64,000 nt of DNA from Phalacrocorax aristotelis (lineage: Eukaryota; Chordata; Aves; Suliformes; Phalacrocoracidae), in assembly GCF_949628215.1 (NCBI RefSeq), contig NC_134311.1, positions 62,542,205 to 62,606,204 of the forward strand. The letters are read 5' to 3'. Below the pieces are notes generated by a model that did no database searches, had not been told where the DNA came from, and saw nothing but the letters and a program-made list of their open reading frames with translations. Positions 25,601 to 37,009 of this stretch are shown piece after piece (position 1 is the first letter of the stretch; every line of letters starts with the position of its first letter). Made by a program: the position numbers and the translations under genes.

Positions 25601-27617
25601 TGATAACTTATTTTGTTGTCTACAGATCATTTAATTAGATTTTTTTCATATGCAGTTCAAATAAAATGCTCATTCACTTGAATCAGATATTGCTGTTTGG
25701 AAACTCAGTTCACAATAATTACTATATTACCATAGGTACTATATAAGAATTATGTTTCTATACCTTCCCAGAAATAATGCAAAAAATTTCAACTTGAATG
25801 GTTTTTAATAGCAGAAAATGAAGAAAATATAATCTTACCTTCTAAAAATGTTTTTTAAAAACATTCCTATATGTAAAAGGTATGCACACCATTTAGATGT
25901 TATCATTACTAATTACTGTATCAGAAAAATATATCAAACTTGCAAGTTTAAGGTTTACAACTAAGCTGCAATATTTCAGTATCTCATTAGTACTTTTACC
26001 CCTCATAGAATTTATATGCCCAGATACAGTGAAGAAATTGCATAGAAAATGCATATAAAATGAAAAGACAGAAGCAGGCTGAATGAATTCAGCAACAGAG
26101 TTATCAAACAGTGCAAGAATCACCCATTAGATTTCTGCAAGGAGCTAGCTGTTTATTTTTTTGCTGCTACTTATTTCCTGAAGCCAAATTTAATAAATTA
26201 ATCTGTTAATCAAAACCAAAACTGCACCAACTTTTACAGACAGAGCTTCTTTGCTAGAGTGTAGGAATGAAAGGGAATAAAATATTAAACTTTCTTCCTT
26301 GTTTTCTGGTGATTCTCTCCTCTTTGGGTGTGTTAACTGTAAATTGCTTTCTATGTTTCTTTTTGTGTCCTTTTTGTTTCAAAGTAATATATTTATGTTT
26401 CAAAGTCGTACTAATGGCTATTTTACACTCTACTGCACGAACTTTACTGTGTATCAGTTGTAAACAATTATCTGCACTGTTTCATACATTGTTCAAGCTT
26501 ATAAAACATATGCACTCCTCTTCCGTGTAATCCCTAAAGAACTTAAGACACAAATACCATTATATAATAAATTACTGTTGTGTGCTAGGTTGTATGGGAT
26601 AAAGTGCATGTGAACTTTCAATTGTTGTCACAAAGTCATTACTTCAGTCTGCCCTTATGATTTCCTATTCTAACCTACACTATTCAACTTAACCAGTTTA
26701 AAGTGGCACTGTTGTCACAAGAAGCGTTTTTAATCCTCAACCACTCATTCACTACTGTTATGCCCCCTGTGTGCCAGAAGAAGTGCCTGTGTAGTGAACG
26801 AAAAGGAAACTGATATAGAAGAAAAATAAAAGCTTGGCAAAAAATAACATCTTTCTCCATCCAGATCAGGTTCCTCACTGCTTCACAACTAGCCACACAA
26901 ACATGCACTCCAGCTGAAGGAGAGGAAGATGAGAGGCAGAGGGAGCATGGAACTACCTGCTCTCCCAACTTCAGCAGTTAAACTGACTGTGGAACTACCA
27001 CATTTGAAAACAAAAACAAAAACACCAGTAGTCACACATTGTTAGGTAACTTAAAATTAGGAGTGAGAACATTGTAGCAGTAGTCATTGCAAGAAATTTG
27101 ACTTGAAAACAAGATGTCAACTGCACTTTAAATGTTCATGTGTTACCTAAACATTAATTTGTTCCATCAGCAGATCTCCAAAGTTACCAGCCCTTACAAC
27201 CCAATAGGAATTAAACTATGGTATAACACCAGGTGCAGATTCCCCTTCTATATCCTGTGCAACATGGAAACAGTTAACAAATGAAGTTTTAAAATTTTTT
27301 TTAAATACTTTAAATACAAAAGAAAACAAATCCAGGCTATCATGGTCACAGTTAACATTCCACAAGAGGACATCAAGAGTGCCATAAATTAATTTTTCTC
27401 TATATACTGTACACCACTTAGTCAATCACCTATAACTTCTATTTTTAAAATACTTTTTTTTTTTTTCCTCTCATTTTCAGAACTCTTTGAAATTTCATTT
27501 GGAGAAGGTCACCTTTTGGAAAACTTTCTTATGGCAAGACAGGTGCTAATAATCAAGAAACATACCTGCTATAGAGCTGCAGAACAGGATGAACATCCAA
27601 ATCACACAGTTGAACAT
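4008..27617 (-). CDS. IL31RA: Interleukin-31 receptor subunit alpha, complete, 15 coding exons
   Basis: Type I cytokine receptor of the gp130 family that signals through JAK/STAT at the plasma membrane; in mammals it pairs with OSMR to bind IL-31. I joined 15 exons by hand. Every junction has AG/GT and the phases agree, giving 2616 nt and 871 aa with no internal stop. Domains: signal peptide 1-17; Ig-like D1 18-116; cytokine-binding module 117-323 with WSEWS at 309-313; three FNIII domains about 324-614; TM helix about 619-641; box 1 WPDIPNP at 652-658; tail to 871. The identity as IL31RA rather than IL6ST rests on box 1 context (CWPDIPNPAES), the LWRV start of FNIII-1, the tail motif NPYLKNSV followed by REFL, and its place next to DDX4. 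It is about 100 aa longer than human IL31RA, mainly through D1. A non-coding first exon probably lies near 37.0 kb. Confidence 0.95.
5445..5523 (-). CDS. IL31RA: IL31RA coding exon 14: box 1
   Basis: Residues 646-672, LKKVCWPDIPNPAESIAVEW. WPDIPNP is the proline-rich box 1 that binds JAK in this receptor family, and the CW...PNPAES context is that of IL31RA. It ends in phase 0 at CTATG|GTAATG. Confidence 0.95.
7094..7187 (-). CDS. IL31RA: IL31RA coding exon 13: transmembrane helix
   Basis: Residues 615-645. About 23 hydrophobic residues (VIFIALPIGLGMLFLLGLWI and on) are followed by the basic stop-transfer CILKKH. The donor is CATGC|GTAAG, phase 2. Confidence 0.94.
7477..7645 (-). mobile_element. 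Old CR1 3' fragment in an IL31RA intron
   Basis: tagaatcacacaataattcag, tcacctagtccaactttg and tctaccacctctctgggc mark a diverged CR1 3' end, in the same strand sense as the gene, between coding exons 12 and 13. Confidence 0.75.
8514..8654 (-). CDS. IL31RA: IL31RA coding exon 12: FNIII-3, second half
   Basis: Residues 568-614. It starts NETVNSDVLQYRL and continues with TVYIMASNEAGGTSG and FKTLKF, the end of the last extracellular domain. It ends in phase 1. Confidence 0.94.
8902..8937 (+). repeat. T9 followed by a 27-base G run
   Basis: A homopolymer of 27 G at 8911-8937 directly follows nine T, in the IL31RA intron about 250 bp upstream of coding exon 12. The IL31RA transcript would carry a C run here. 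The exact length is unreliable in most sequencing. Confidence 0.9.
11247..11393 (-). CDS. IL31RA: IL31RA coding exon 11: FNIII-3, first half
   Basis: Residues 519-567. PSEGP, VTIKWKEISKDKRNG and ISNYTIFYKPEDGE are very close to the equivalent mammalian IL31RA strands. It ends in phase 1 at TTGA|GTAAGT. Confidence 0.95.
12793..12894 (-). CDS. IL31RA: IL31RA coding exon 10: FNIII-2, second half
   Basis: Residues 485-518. A short 102 nt exon found by searching for the expected CYNISVYP motif. It encodes KNFKPFICYNISVYP and then PYSIQTYVQEK, in phase with both neighbours. It is easily missed by simple ORF scanning because no open frame of useful length surrounds it. Confidence 0.92.
14795..14812 (+). 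repeat. (CT)n microsatellite
   Basis: Nine CT units in the intron between IL31RA coding exons 9 and 10. Confidence 0.85.
15222..15404 (-). CDS. IL31RA: IL31RA coding exon 9: FNIII-2, first half
   Basis: Residues 424-484. EVVVEWIAS, YVVEWYEEL and SWQYVSSSTNWKT match the second FNIII of IL31RA, where mammals also have a TNW element. It ends in phase 1 with donor ACAAAA|GTATG. Confidence 0.92.
16883..17099 (-). CDS. IL31RA: IL31RA coding exon 8: rest of FNIII-1
   Basis: Residues 352-423. GYKIQYFPE, the N-glycosylation site NTT and ITAYNTAGNSPEAILRIP give a typical FNIII C-to-G strand pattern. It ends in phase 1. Confidence 0.93.
17643..17725 (-). CDS. IL31RA: IL31RA coding exon 7: start of FNIII-1
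   Basis: Residues 324-351. APSEKVDLWRVIES matches the LWRV start of this domain in mammalian IL31RA, and RSVHLIWK forms the B strand. It ends in phase 0. Confidence 0.9.
18345..18510 (-). CDS. IL31RA: IL31RA coding exon 6: D3, second half with WSEWS
   Basis: Residues 269-323. It contains YSVAVRC and then FWSEWS, the WSXWS box of class I cytokine receptors (residues 309-313). It ends in phase 1. Confidence 0.96.
19545..19815 (-). mobile_element. CR1 3' fragment in an IL31RA intron
   Basis: aatcatagaatcacagaacgg, gaggtcatctagtccaacac and ggggcatctaccacctctct. It is the same subfamily and nearly the same extent as the copy at 1210-1495. It ends about 50 bp downstream of the donor of coding exon 5. 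Confidence 0.9.
19865..20016 (-). CDS. IL31RA: IL31RA coding exon 5: D3, first half
   Basis: Residues 218-268, beginning EKFEPPEILSVK and including LLTVTWKMP and CQVQYR, the first strands of the membrane-proximal FNIII of the cytokine-binding module. It leaves in phase 0 at CTTCG|GTAAG. Confidence 0.93.
21401..21582 (-). CDS. IL31RA: IL31RA coding exon 4: cytokine-binding module D2, second half
   Basis: Residues 157-217. It carries the second Cys pair (SSCQSKTESC) and the typical VKAENVLGEALSD strand. The acceptor follows a run of 12 T on the coding strand. It ends in phase 1 at ATAG|GTAAT. Confidence 0.93.
23751..23871 (-). CDS. IL31RA: IL31RA coding exon 3: cytokine-binding module D2, first half
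   Basis: Residues 117-156. FPPDTPGNISCIYYF followed by LTCTW gives the first Cys pair of the class I receptor module, and GRETN follows as in gp130-family members. It enters in phase 1 and leaves in phase 2, with donor AAAAAT|GTAAG. Confidence 0.93.
25244..25540 (-). CDS. IL31RA: IL31RA coding exon 2: Ig-like D1 domain
   Basis: Residues 18-116, a whole domain in one exon (phase 1 to phase 1). It shows an Ig pattern: LFCVLG (first Cys), IIWKLNHEL (core Trp), a YYIVNETVSSITI strand, and VRCFTKYLG (second Cys). Asn-linked glycosylation sites occur at NAS, NET and NFT. The spacing and wording resemble gp130 D1 closely. Mammalian IL31RA has no such domain, so this exon is the main structural difference. 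Confidence 0.92.
27566..27617 (-). CDS. IL31RA: IL31RA coding exon 1: signal peptide
   Basis: The ATG at 27617 opens residues 1-17, MFNCVIWMFILFCSSIA, a short hydrophobic signal peptide. The donor is GCAG|GTATG and the exon ends in phase 1. An acceptor CCATAG at 27633-27638 lies only 15 nt upstream of the ATG, so the 5' UTR must continue in a separate upstream exon. Cleavage probably falls just before the Asp that starts the next exon. Confidence 0.9.
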
Positions 27618-28377
27618 TTCCTTTTCAAGTGACTATGGGCAGGAAATGCTGTCATAAAATAAAAATAAAAATAATAAAGTAAAGGTGCCCCTGTAATACT
27701 TTGTAAGCATTTTTATAAGAGTTAATAATGCTATTCAGCAATTCGCACTTGCATTCAAGTATTGCTTTGTCTGTTAATTTCCTGCATGATGGGAGAAATT
27801 TGATGCAGTTGTCCTAAAATAAGGGTATACATTTCCTATAAAGAAGAGAGAAGTAAGCGCACCTGAAATCTTTCTGAGGGCAATCCAATCCACCCAAGTA
27901 ATTTACCTGCCAAAGACCATGTAAAGAATTGGTAAGAAATATATCTACATCCACTTAAAATCCATCCTGCCTAGCCATCTTCTCAGCAGATTCACTTAGC
28001 AAAGTGAATTATTTTGACAAGGAAGGCTGTTGCGGAAGGGATGATCCGCATCTCTTGTGTGTCACCATCTAATAAAACAATTGTTTGGGAAGTGGGCAAC
28101 AGTACCAGGTCATCATCCACCCAAGAAAGGGTGGATTCACATTGTTTTTATCCCAGCTAAGTGTCCTAGATGCCAGACTTGAGGACAATCCAAAGGCAAG
28201 GGAAGGCTTGCTCTTTGAAGCTGAACTGCTGTGCAGCCATAAAAGCCCAAAACTCTAGGGTAAGAAGGAGGAAAGCAAATAAGTAGTATGATTTCTTCTG
28301 AAGGTACAGCTGAATCTAGGGTTCCAGGGGAAAAATAACAGAAAGCAAACTTGCCTCAGGCACTGCTGTCATCACTG

Positions 28378-29430
28378 ACAGAATCACAGGGTGGCTGACA
28401 TTGGAAGGGACCTCTGGAGCTTATCTGGTACAGCCACTCTGCCCAAGCATGGCTACCCAGAGCCAGTTGCCCAGGCACATGTCCAGATGGCTTTTGAAGA
28501 TCTCCGGGGTGGGAAGTCCATAATCTCTTGGGTCAACCTGCTCCAGTACTCAGTCACCCTCACTGTGAAAAAGTGTTTCCTGATGTTCAGAGGGAACCTC
28601 CTGTGTTCTAGTTTGTACCCATTGCCTCTTGTCCTGTCACAGGGCACCACTGGGAAGAGCCTGGCTCTGTCTTCTTTGCACCCTCCCTTCAGGTATTTTT
28701 GAGATCCCCCTGAGCCTTTTCTCCCCCAGGCTGAATAGTCCCAGCTCTCTGAGTCTTCTCCCCTGTGACAGATGCATTGGACTCCCAGTATGCCCATGTC
28801 TCCCTTGCACTGGGGAGTCCAGAACTGGACACAGTATCCCAAGCGTGGCCTCATCCATGCTGAGCAGAAGGGCAGGGTCACCTCCCTTGCCCTGCTGGTT
28901 ACACTCCTCTTAACACAGCCCAGGATGCCACTAACTTTCTTTGCCACAGAGCACACTGCTGGCTTATGTTCTACCTGGTGTCCACCAGGACCCCCCAGGG
29001 CCTTTTCTGCAAAGCTGCCCTCCAGTTGGTCATCCCCCTGTCTGTACTGGTGTCTGGGGTTTTTCCCCCCCATGTGCAGGATTTGGCATTTCTGTGATGA
29101 ACTTCCTGATGTTCCTGTCAGCCCATTTCTCCAGCCTGCCAAGGTCCCTGTGGATGGCAGCACGATCCTCTGGTGTATCTGCCATTCATCCCAGTTTTGT
29201 GCCATCAAACTTGCTGAGGGTATGCTCTGCCCCATCATCCAGATCATTAATGAAGATGACAAACAGGACTGGATCCAGTATTGACCCCTGGGGTACACCA
29301 CTAGTCACTGGCCTCCATCTAGGCTTTGTGCCACTAACCACCACCCTCTGGCCCATTCATTCAGGCAGTTTTCAACCCACCTCGCTGTTGCTCATCCAGG
29401 CCACGCTTCATCAGCTTGTCTGTAACACCT
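28378..29430 (-). mobile_element. CR1 element, about 1.05 kb, in the IL31RA 5' intron
   Basis: A reverse-orientation CR1 from its 3' end (acagaatcacagggtggctg) up into the reverse transcriptase ORF, with text such as [19 protein letters not shown] on the minus strand. The long open frame here is chance openness within a dead element; the CR1 protein is split between frames. Confidence 0.9.
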
Positions 29431-32400
29431 GTCTGTAAAGTAGCCCAACTACAATGTGAAGGGCAGAAGACATTGCAACCCAGACTACTCCTTTGGCTAG
29501 TAAGTAGGAGATGTGCCTGTAGAAAACAGAGGTTTCAGACCGCCTTCAGCAGATGAGGGCCTAGGGCCCAATATTCCTACTTACCGGACCAAAAAAGGCA
29601 TCTCCTCCTCCCACAGTTTCAGACAATGCTAGGAAACAGATGTGCACCAGGTCACTGTTTGAGACAGAGATTTATAGGTGGGGTGTAGGCAGAAGGGGTT
29701 CTGCACTACGTTATGATCCTTTCCACAAAAATATCTTGGTTTTGCTACAAAATAAAGTTTTACAGTAATCTAAAAGAGAAAACCATAATAAAAAAAAAAA
29801 TGTTTTGTGTTCAGTTTTTGCCAGAACTTATCTTAAACATTATTTTCAGTCTGTCTCAGGAAGCATTGTATAAACTTTAAGGATGTGACAAGGCAAAACA
29901 GGAGAAAAAAATGGAAAGGTCATATGGGATAAAAAGACAAATGAGGGAGCAGTTCACCCAGTGACACACTCCTAAAATACAGCTGTAGCAAGATGTGTAC
30001 CAACAAGAAACAAAGCAATTACAATACAATCTATTACTACTTTGATTACCTAGAGTGTAAGTTCTTGTTCTCAAAGCAATAAAGATGAATTACACTATTG
30101 ACAGCAATAAAAACAATGAACCTTAAGTAATTATTCCAAGTTTTCTGCACCAGTAGGTACAAAATTAAAAACAGACGCAAATTTTTAAATATTTAGATGG
30201 TTATTTTTAAATTTTAGAATTAATATTGTCTATAGCAATGTTAATGAGTGGAACTAGAAGTTCCACTCTGTTAAAACTAAAAATATGTTTTGTAAGCACT
30301 CAAGTGTGTGTTTATTATTCTTATATTTTTTAAATTTTAAGAAAGGTACCTAAGTAAAAACAAAATCAGTCCCAAAGTCATGGCTATAAGAAAACTACTT
30401 GCCATTCAAAAGTAAAGAAGAATCATAATGATGACTAAAAAAGGCTTTCCCAGCTTCACAGGAACACACACCAATGATTGCTATACAGCTGAGGTAAGCA
30501 CTGATGTAGTCAGTACTTCACTGACTAGTAATAAAAACCAGTAAAAGATGACGTAAGATTAGATAACAGTATGTCAAGAAACAACTGCTTTCATACCATA
30601 TAGGCAGCAGCATCATTTCAAACGTATGCAACTATAAAAGAATCAAGCAAAAAGAGAGAAAAGCAATGTCACCACAGAGCAGCTGTCAATACTGAACTTG
30701 ACTACACTGCTCTAAGTAAAAAGTGCTAGTAAGTTTTCCTACTTTGTGGACTACTCAAAAAAAACCAGCTAATACCGAGAACAAAATTAAGATCATGGTT
30801 GTCCCCACGTAGGACACGCAAAGTCCCTTCCAGCATAGGAAAGCATCAATTTACAAAATGTTTTCAATAAAATTAACAGTCTATTTCAATAGAAGACCTA
30901 GTGCAAAAAACACAACCAGGAGTTGACATGGACACTGGCTTTATATGGGCGCAGCTACCACTGTTCTTCTGGAAATTAAATTATTTTACAGATCTTTGCT
31001 AAGAGGTTGTGAGAAAAATGAAAATACAGTATGAGCAGAACCACAGCCTTTGGTTAAAGCATAGAACATTTCAAAGGGTACAAAAACTCTGCAGGGAGAT
31101 GAAGAACAGACTGCTATATAAAAACTTCCAAAAAAAGGAAAAAGCCTATTAAGTTTATCAAACATTTCCCACTGTCTTTCTTTGCTTACAACTTGGCAAA
31201 GCTCTAACAGTTTCTGCTGATATTCTACATATGCTGGTTTGCTGTTTTTGAGGGGACGTGAGACAAAAGGGGCTGCATTTCAGCCAAAATAGTTCAGCTA
31301 TTTCCAAGAGTAAGTAAAACTTTTTTTTAATTATATTCCTTTGACTAGCTCCAGCAATCCCACAATTTTTAGCAAGGAATTGGAACTCAAAAAGCATTGG
31401 GAAATCATAAAGACATTTCCGATTATGCTTGTGCCAAGAATACCACATACCACTGCATAATCCACCATGGAGCACAGTGCTAAAAGATGAAGCGTGGCAC
31501 ATCTGGCCATGATCACAAGTTACAAGCCCTTGAAAAATTCAAGTTCCACATGCTCACCGGAAAGCTTAAACAGCCAAATATCCCACCCACACTCAGTGTG
31601 TGCTCCTTGTCCTGTACCTATACACACGTCTTCTCCCTCTTCTAGTGCTCCTCTAGCGCTCATCACACAGTAACTCACTTCTACTCACTAAAATAGCAGA
31701 AAACCAAGCAAAAAAAATGTTTTTGTGCTACACTAGCAAATGTAAGCAACTTGCTACATTATTTCACAGGCACCTGAGTTGGTGAAATAGAGGAGAGAAC
31801 TGGGGAGAGAGACCTCCCCAGCTGTGAACTGTTAATTTGCTTCAGTCCTGATGCTATGCTCCATCTCCTTCCAGTTTCTCCAATACCAATTAGCAACCAG
31901 TTATTTCACACACTAAATGTTAGCTGCTACATGTCAGAGACCAGGGTAGTGACTCAGCAGGTTGCAACCCTGCTCAGGTCTTACCTGGCTGTCAGTATAA
32001 CAATACATGACTAACTAGATCTTTGGCTGTTACTTAAGAGATCGCACATGTGAAAGTGATGAAAGAACTGTCCTGAGTGAAAGTCACATCATAAACGCAG
32101 AAATGCTTCACTTAAAGATACCTGTAAAAGCTAAATGCTGATGACTAAACAAACAGTACGAACAGAAATGTCTTCTTCAACTATCTAAAAAACTGATTCA
32201 CCAAAGCCAGTTCTTGCAGGAAGGGACAATCTCAGTGAAGGTCTCATTAAAAAAATAAAAAATTGTGAAAGATAGTTGATGAAATAAGGCTTTCTCAATA
32301 CCAAAATCTCTGGTTTTCCATCTTAATTTTGAAACTTAAGTTGTTTGGAAGAGCTATGGTTTAAAAATGTAGAAGAATAAAGAACGCAAAAGAAAAAATT

Positions 32401-35400
32401 ACCCAAAGTAAACTTACCCCATACTCTATTTAGGACTATTTCTTAACCACTCTTCTCCCCCATTTTGGGACAGGAAATCTTTTTCCATTCTGATCCAATT
32501 CTAAGATTGTTTTTTAACTACCCAAACACATACTTCTACATGTAGTGCAGCTGTTACACCAAGAATAAGGAACATGGAACGTCTATAAATGGAGAGACAG
32601 TATACCTTTAGCCTATATAAAACATAAGGCCAGTCATCTTCAAGAATTTCTGCCATCTTTGCTGGAACCTGACAGGGCATCCTTTCCTACCAAGTCTGAC
32701 ACTCTTCCAACAACTTTGAAAGAGGAAAGAAGCTCAATAGCCACTGCTGTCTTTTATTTAGTCTTTAGTAGCAGCTGCCACAACTCTGCCATGCGAGCTT
32801 CCATATGGAAAGACAGACCTTGCCCTACGCAAGATCAGCCCATGCTGAATGCCAGGAGCCTGAGCCTGCACTCGGCCCACTGGGCCACCCAACTGCAATG
32901 TGATGCACAGAAACAATTGGAAAAGCCATAACCATCAATTTTCAGAACTCCAAGGTTTAAATCCATCAGCAGTTACACAAATCCTACAGGGAAAGAGGAC
33001 ATTTCAGGCAAACAATCCAAATATGAACTTCAGCCTCCTTACTAGATAACAGGGTGCAGAAGCATCAGCTTCCAGCTCTGGTCAGGATTCCATCAATGGC
33101 GAGCATCAGTGAGCATCAGAAGAGGAAAACAGAGGTTCCTCGACATAGGTCAGAGAAGAGAATGACATGTAAACATCCTGGAGGAAGCAGTAAATGGGAA
33201 GGACAGCTAATGGCTTTCCCAACATTCTAATCCCTATAAATCACGCAATGACAAGCTCTTCCATGGGAAAAATGACAGACACTGTAGCGAAAGATCCTGA
33301 GGACATTGGTTTCATAATCCCCAGTCCTTAACTGAGCTAAAAACAATTAGTGGAACCTCACACCAGGATGAATAAGCCTTAAAATTTTAACATTTAAATA
33401 GAACTTGATCTGAACAGGACTTAGCTGCTTTTTCTTCTGAAAAATAAACCTAAGCTTGACATAAGCCTTAAGCTTGAAATTATGATAGTCTACCTTAAAA
33501 CATAATGCTATCATAATCTACTAAAATCACTTAAATTCGAACAGTATATATTGAGAAAACAGAAACCACCAAGCTTACAGGCACATCTGAAGGAGCAGAG
33601 TGGAGCAGAGCTCCTTGAAATGCTGTGCCAACTTTTGATCTCAGAAACTTTTTCTAAAAATGCCATAATGGGGAGGGGGGAACACCAGAAACAAAGGCTG
33701 CACTCATCAAGTTCAATGACTTGTTAATTTAAAAGCTGCAAATTAACCGGAAACTGAAAAGCAGGAAAGCCGTTTTCCTCTTTCAGTCTTTAAATAAAAA
33801 ATAGGCACAAAAGGATAAAATACCTTTGTTCTAAAACCCTGAAGGACATAGTGATCAAGAAAGGTCAGTTCAGTTAATAACTGCCAATAACACCCTAGAG
33901 CTACAGATGCAAAACATGTTTTGATAAACACTTTCTTTTGTAAAAAAAAAAAAAATATTTAACAGCATATTGAATATTAGTACATTTTAATATAAAATGC
34001 TATACATTGTATTTAAATTCCAATTTTTAACTAAATGCAGCTTGATACTAATACAGAAAAAATAATTAATCCATATCTAGTAAATAGAATATAATTCATT
34101 ATTTTCTCAATAAGCATAACAAATAAGCCTCTAAATATATCTTAAGGTATAAAATGCACAGCTAGATATAAAGGCTGCAAAAAAAAAAAAAAAAACCTTG
34201 TTTGCTAATTAATATATTATACCTCAAAATAAAGACTTCATATTTAGGCAAAAAGCTTAAAGCTACAAACACAAAACAAGATTTAATAGCTTTACTTTTA
34301 CATATTGGTCACTTTTTTCCATTTTAACTACATGATTATATCCAATTTGCTAATGCTCACTAGAAGAAGGGCCAGCCATCAATATCACTAAAACTGACTG
34401 TTGGTGATACTACCAGGGAGAACTGCAGCTCTCATAGCAGCACTGTCATTCCTTGTTCTTTTTTCACTGAGAAAGAAAAAACAGTCAAGCTAGGGCTTAA
34501 ACAGGCTTCATGTACAGGTCTGGTTTTGGAACTTTCTTCTTAGGCTGCGTTTGAGGGACTACAAATCGAATTTCGGCTACAAGATTCTACTTTAAGAGAT
34601 GATTTTGTGTCAGACGCTTGCCGTTAGTAAGACTCTTAGACAGGATGGTTGCCTTTGTGCCCCTTCCTTGAACACAGTCACGCAAGCAAAAGTAGAGAAC
34701 AAGATGCCTCTGCCATGGTAAGCAACTAGGTGAAAAAAACCAGAGGGTCAGGGCAGGAGGATCCAGGCACTGAGCTTTAAAGCCATGTACAACTCTCATC
34801 AAGAGAGGGTGGCCAGATCCAAATCTCTTAAAGTTGCCAGATGTTGGTGGTTTTAACTCGATGTTTGTACAGAATACACACCTGTCAGAAAATCAGAAGG
34901 AAGATTTTCTGTACTACTTCAGAACATCAGTTCAATTTGTCCAGCCTTGCCTCTTAAACTAACACCAATTCCAGATATTCCAGAATGCCTCCCACAGACC
35001 CAGGGAAAGATAAAAAAAATGAGCGCAAAACCTCACTTTCATACTTTATCACTCAGAAAAGACGACCGCACCCCTGCAGCTTACCTGTACATATAATACA
35101 CCATTCTGAAAAAGATATTTAATCAGATATTCTAGAAAACATTATAAACTCAGGCTCATTACAGCCTCAGCTAATAGTGAGTTTTGTGCTTGTACTACTA
35201 TTGCATCACTCGTTCTTGTTTTTAGAAGTTAATTTGGAATATACATAATATCTACACACCATTTCATCTCATATCCTTTTCACAGTTATTAAGAAACTTG
35301 CTTACACTCCCACTATCAAATATCCTTCTCCATATTTATCTCAACCTTGTATAATCTGAAGAGTATACTTTAAGTCTTCTTTAAAAGGCTTGTTTTCCAT

Positions 35401-37009
35401 TTCCTTTGGGGTTTTTTAGTTCTTTTTTGAAGGTCCTCCAGTACATCACACCCTTCCTGAAGTGCAGACACAATATCTGAATAGTCAGAGATAGATTTGC
35501 AGGAGTGAGCTACAGTATCCACTGCATGAATGCAGTCAATGTGTAACATGACAGGGAAGCCTCTGCGCAGCAAACCTTCCTTGCCACCCTCCACTGCTGA
35601 ATGCTAAACGCCTCATGTATCTTGTTAGAGGAACGTAAGGTTGCTACCAGACACTTACTTGCTATTCCTATTACTGTACATCTAAGAGAAATGTTAGACC
35701 TTTCCTTCCCCAAAGATGACACAGTCATCTAAAACAGTCTTTACGTCACTACTTTCCATGCAACCTTTTGTCCTGTTGAGCATCCTCTGTTTTTCTTTGA
35801 CCCCAAACACATTTATCTTGGTGTTGACCTGCATAAGACAATTGCCATATCACCCTGATAATTCAGATCATCGCATAAATATATCCTGGTTTTCTTTTGT
35901 TTACTACCTATGCTGCAAACTTTACTAACAATATTTTTCTATACTAGACAAAACTGCTAGCTGCAACATGGCACGGTAGTGCGAAACCAGGCTCCATGGG
36001 ACCTACTAGAAACAGCTATGCGTTGAGATCTCCCAATATGGCGTTTTTCAATTTAAAATGTTCCCTATAAGGACCAAGTAATGCAAAAAATTACCAGACT
36101 TACATGACTATTATAGAAAAATCAAGACCTTTAACATTCAATACTGTAACCTCTATGATATAAACCTAAGGCTTTCCTCCCCCCATTTTTATGCCTTTCC
36201 AGACCTGTTTTGCTACTGATTAGCCTGTATCTGACAGAAAAATCTGAACCAACCATTTCTTTCTTTTGCCCAATACATGAAGTTTTCTTCAAGCATGAAA
36301 ACAATCTCTTGCCCAGCGTCTCAATTCACAGATGGAGGCTAGAAGTTTGATTTCAAGTATTTTAGACAATAATCTTCAAAAAACAAGTCATACAGTCCAT
36401 TACAGATCAGTTTAGTGCAGCTTCCCCAATTTAAGCATGAGTGTGCATAGGCAATACTCATGAAGGATGCATAAGCAAATAACAAATTTATTTTTTCCCA
36501 AGAGGCAGAAACTGCAAGCATAGAAGCAGCATGGAGCCAGTGTACTTTGAGAAAATACGAGTTAATATAAATAATTTAAGCTGCCAGTGATTAGGAGAGA
36601 GCTTTTACTGTCTTTGATGATTGCATATATTGCAAATATTTTGAGAACTAACTCTTACCACACAGAAGGAAAACCACTATCAAGCATCTGCATCGTGTTC
36701 TTCCCAAAAAGAAACACAATCAGCTAAATAGGAAGTTGCAATTCTTTTTGTCTCATGGACTTGAAAGAAACTGGAAGGGGTTGCTTAGCCCGGAGAGACA
36801 CAGAAGAATGCACTGCCTCAAGTCTGGGATGGACCTCTAGAGATGTGAATGCAAGCATGTATCACCACTGATGAAAATCCGCTCGAGTAACACTCCGGGG
36901 GAGAATGTCACGCTTTCCCACGCTCCATATTAACAAAAACAAGCAGAGGGACCTCAGCTAAAAAACAAAAAAAAAAAAGAAAAGAAGCAGCACAAACCCC
37001 TTTCTACTT
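29431..37009. other. Long 5' intron of IL31RA, no gene seen
   Basis: AT-rich sequence with short open frames on both strands, none recognisable. If the exon in the CpG island belongs to IL31RA, this is the distal part of a 9.4 kb first intron. Confidence 0.6.

Noticed and set aside
4008-27617. Receptor gene as IL6ST (gp130)
   Set aside because: The six-domain ectodomain with Ig D1 suggests gp130, but the tail lacks gp130's repeated YxxQ sites and its terminal motif. It has the IL31RA box 1 context and NPYLKNSV, and it sits directly downstream of DDX4.
28453-29301. 282-codon minus-strand frame
   Set aside because: It lies wholly inside a CR1 and mixes fragments of CR1 protein from different frames.
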